Source of the DNA: Shewanella sp. MBTL60-112-B2
Lineage (GTDB): Bacteria; Pseudomonadota; Gammaproteobacteria; Enterobacterales; Shewanellaceae
Assembly (NCBI RefSeq): GCF_019655055.1
Contig: NZ_BPFA01000023.1
Coordinates: 1-64,000 of the forward strand
Direction: 5' to 3'
DNA: 64,000 nucleotides
A program made the position numbers and the translations under genes. Each line of letters begins with the position of its first letter. Within the stretch, counting starts at the first letter, position 1. The notes under the pieces were generated by a model. It was not told the origin of the DNA. It worked only from the letters and a program-made list of their open reading frames with translations, and did not search any database. Of this stretch, positions 62,279 to 64,000 are shown in pieces.

Positions 62279-62944
62279 ATGAGTAAACCACAGCTAAAAG
62301 CGGTTATTTTTGACATGGACGGCGTATTGATCGATTCAGAACCTGTTTGGCAAATGGCGATATTCGAAGTTATGAGTAAGCTGGGTTTAAACGTTTCGAT
62401 GGCGGATATGCAGCTCACTACGGGGCTTAGAATCGACCAAGTTGTTGAGTTTTGGTATGCGCGCTCTCCTTGGCAAAACTACAATAACCAGCAAACGGCT
62501 CAGGCCATTGTTGATACGGTTGTTAGCCACATCAAGCATGATGGTGAACCTATGCGAGGTGTACTCAGTGCTTTGCAAGCTTGTCAGCAAAATAAGCTTA
62601 AAATCGGTCTGGCAACCTCTTCTTCTAGTCTAATCATTGAAGCCGTTTTAAACAGGTTAGACATCACGAGCTACTTTGACGCCATTGAATCAGCCGAATC
62701 GCTCGCTTATGGTAAGCCCCATCCCGAAGTGTATTTAAATTGCGCTAAAGCCTTACATATTGACCCAGTTAATTGTTTAGCAATTGAAGATTCATTTAAT
62801 GGGTTAATCGCCGCGCGCGCAGCCAATATGCAAACGATCGCGATCCCAGAGCCACAACATGCCACTCTAGGCAAATGGGTGATTGCCCACCAGCAACTCG
62901 ATAGCCTAGAAGCATTAGCAAACTTTTTGACTTACGATCAATAG
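62279..62944 (+). CDS. hxpB: HAD-family hexitol/sugar phosphatase
   Basis: 221 residues, HAD subfamily IA with a helical cap. DxD nucleophile motif FDMDGVLIDSEPVW (residues 11-24), motif II ATSSSSLI (about 116), Lys in AYGKPHPEVYL and motif IV IEDSFNGLIAARAA. E. coli HxpB (YniC) removes phosphate from hexitol and 2-deoxyglucose 6-phosphates; the pattern matches that group best, but HAD substrates are hard to assign. Confidence 0.82.
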   Translation: MSKPQLKAVIFDMDGVLIDSEPVWQMAIFEVMSKLGLNVSMADMQLTTGLRIDQVVEFWYARSPWQNYNNQQTAQAIVDTVVSHIKHDGEPMRGVLSALQACQQNKLKIGLATSSSSLIIEAVLNRLDITSYFDAIESAESLAYGKPHPEVYLNCAKALHIDPVNCLAIEDSFNGLIAARAANMQTIAIPEPQHATLGKWVIAHQQLDSLEALANFLTYDQ

Positions 62945-62984
62945 CGCCATTTTCATCAAGCTGAATATCTATCGAGCTGAAAAC

Positions 62985-63012
62985 AAAAAGCCCAGCATTT
63001 GATGGGCTTTTT
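62985..63012. terminator. Terminator between hxpB and the patatin-like gene
   Basis: AAAAAGCCCA / TGGGCTTTTT with an 8-nt loop, usable on both strands. Confidence 0.85.
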
Positions 63013-63048
63013 ATTGCATTTAGCTTGAAATTATTTTCGCCAAAATGA

Positions 63049-64000
63049 CTACCAGTTCTTACCGATAAATAGAAAGACGGTTTTTTCACCATCATCTGAT
63101 GCGCCAAAACCAAACGCAGCAGGCCCCACGCCAGTATCAATGCCTAAGTACAAGCTACCTGCGTAGATTAAGTCATCAAGTGACACATTGTCTTTTTGAT
63201 TCCAAACGTTACCCGCCTCAATACTGGTACCTAAATAAAGCGGATATTCGGTCATACCGAGCACATCTCGCCCTAAGTCATACTGATACACAAAGGCACC
63301 AAACACCTTGTGTGAACCATATAGAGCGTTCTTGTGATAACCAGAGAGATTTAAAAAGCCACCAAGCTCCGACACGTTTACTGTAAACGCGCCATCTTTA
63401 TCAACTGTTGCCAATGAGGCTATACCCACAAAAGCGTGATTACCCACGCCAACAGCTCCGCGCCAATCGGCTTCATATTGCATCGAGAAATCAGAAGAAT
63501 CACCAACACCATCTAATTCATAACTCTCTTTTCTCATATACACATTGAAGGTGAAACGATTACCCGAAGTCGGAAAGTTAATACTATTTAGGTCATCATA
63601 GGCGAATTTGAAGTAGCCCCCATAACCCGAGTAATCTACTTTTCCAAGCCCCCAGATGTCGTTCTCCAGATCGCCTCTTTCCCCCAGCACACCAATTTCG
63701 ACCATGCCATTTTGAGTGTAATTAGCCCCTATACCTACTTCGGTACGGTAGGCTGTTTGTTTCAGTTCTAACACCCGGTTGTTATTTTCAAAGAAGCTCC
63801 AATCTTTCAGTTCATACTCAACTCGAGCACGGCTGAAATAGGACTGATCTTTAGCTAATGGCTGATAAAACTCAGATGCGATTAATTTGTCGTAACCGAG
63901 CGATAACTCATTACGCCATTCACCACCATTCTCGGTAAGCTCAGTCATGGTATAGGCCATATCGAGAGAGATGACAGAATCTAAGCTAAAGTCATCTTCC
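63049..64000 (-). CDS. Outer-membrane barrel of a patatin-like phospholipase (5' partial)
   Basis: Open to the window edge. About 317 residues of the C-terminal part are visible: a run of amphipathic strands (NELSLGYDKL, SRARVEYEL, TEVGIGANYTQ, YGGYFKFAYDDLNSINFPTSGNRF) ending VFLFIGKNW, a typical outer-membrane terminal aromatic. The GNxFTxN-type segment and overall layout match the barrel of patatin-type secreted lipases (PlpD-like, BamA-related). The patatin catalytic domain would lie beyond 64000. This could also be a plain BamA/TamA-like protein. Confidence 0.75.
   Translation of the reverse strand, partial: EDDFSLDSVISLDMAYTMTELTENGGEWRNELSLGYDKLIASEFYQPLAKDQSYFSRARVEYELKDWSFFENNNRVLELKQTAYRTEVGIGANYTQNGMVEIGVLGERGDLENDIWGLGKVDYSGYGGYFKFAYDDLNSINFPTSGNRFTFNVYMRKESYELDGVGDSSDFSMQYEADWRGAVGVGNHAFVGIASLATVDKDGAFTVNVSELGGFLNLSGYHKNALYGSHKVFGAFVYQYDLGRDVLGMTEYPLYLGTSIEAGNVWNQKDNVSLDDLIYAGSLYLGIDTGVGPAAFGFGASDDGEKTVFLFIGKNW

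Noticed and set aside
1..64000. Prophage, integron, CRISPR array or defence island
   Set aside because: No phage structural genes, integrase, transposase, cas genes or spaced direct repeats were found in any part of the window.

Overview
The window looks like chromosome of a Shewanella-type gammaproteobacterium. The evidence is a Tat-exported selenocysteine formate dehydrogenase with its own selA/selB/selC set, an outer-surface multihaem c-type cytochrome, a second dedicated haem-lyase set, many c-di-GMP and LysR genes, and an OmpK/Tsx-like porin. From memory of the family, the order acnB, rsd, hemE, purD/purH, ZntR plus Cu/Zn permease, uvrD, ubiA, haem-lyase genes resembles a Shewanella chromosome. 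No database search was possible. I see no prophage, CRISPR array, rRNA or transposase gene.

Layout. 0.1-3.2 kb: CcmF-, CcmH- and thioredoxin-like genes for specialised cytochrome c maturation. 3.5-8.6 kb: an NhaC antiporter, a MazG-like pyrophosphohydrolase, a secreted esterase and small unknowns. 8.9-18 kb: ubiA, uvrD, a RidA protein, a PAS-GGDEF-EAL protein, a Nudix hydrolase and an NfeD/SPFH/SPFH membrane operon. 18.4-25.7 kb: a Tsx-type porin convergent with udp, a YdcH protein, mscS, an OmpA-like porin and two overlapping LysR genes. 25.7-32.5 kb: a radical SAM protein, an ElaA acetyltransferase, a nine-haem OmcA/MtrC-like lipoprotein, a LysR/SnoaL divergent pair and a YebC paralogue.

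32.5-44.9 kb is a formate/selenium island: yedE-yedF, fdhD, the selC tRNA-Sec gene, and fdnG-fdnH-fdnI-fdhE-selA-selB on the minus strand. The fdnG gene contains an in-frame UGA followed by a SECIS-like hairpin. The catalytic subunit, its chaperones and the machinery that inserts selenocysteine are therefore encoded together. selD is not in the window. 45.4-48.8 kb: two thiol-redox proteins and a metal-efflux permease with a MerR regulator and a clear MerR-type promoter. 49-52 kb: purH-purD. 52.5-64 kb: an SDR, a GGDEF-EAL protein, hemE, a candidate small RNA, rsd, acnB, a HAD phosphatase and the C-terminal barrel of a patatin-like outer-membrane protein that runs off the window.

Non-coding highlights: two copies of a MITE-like element (7671-7933 and 58755-59079), one supplying the last codons of a gene; heptamer tandem repeats at three places; a well-formed intergenic sRNA candidate between hemE and rsd; a GGA-rich structured segment after the OmpA-like gene; a 40-residue basic micropeptide gene divergent from fdnG; a partial duplicate of yedF; and a tail-to-tail overlap of selB with selC.
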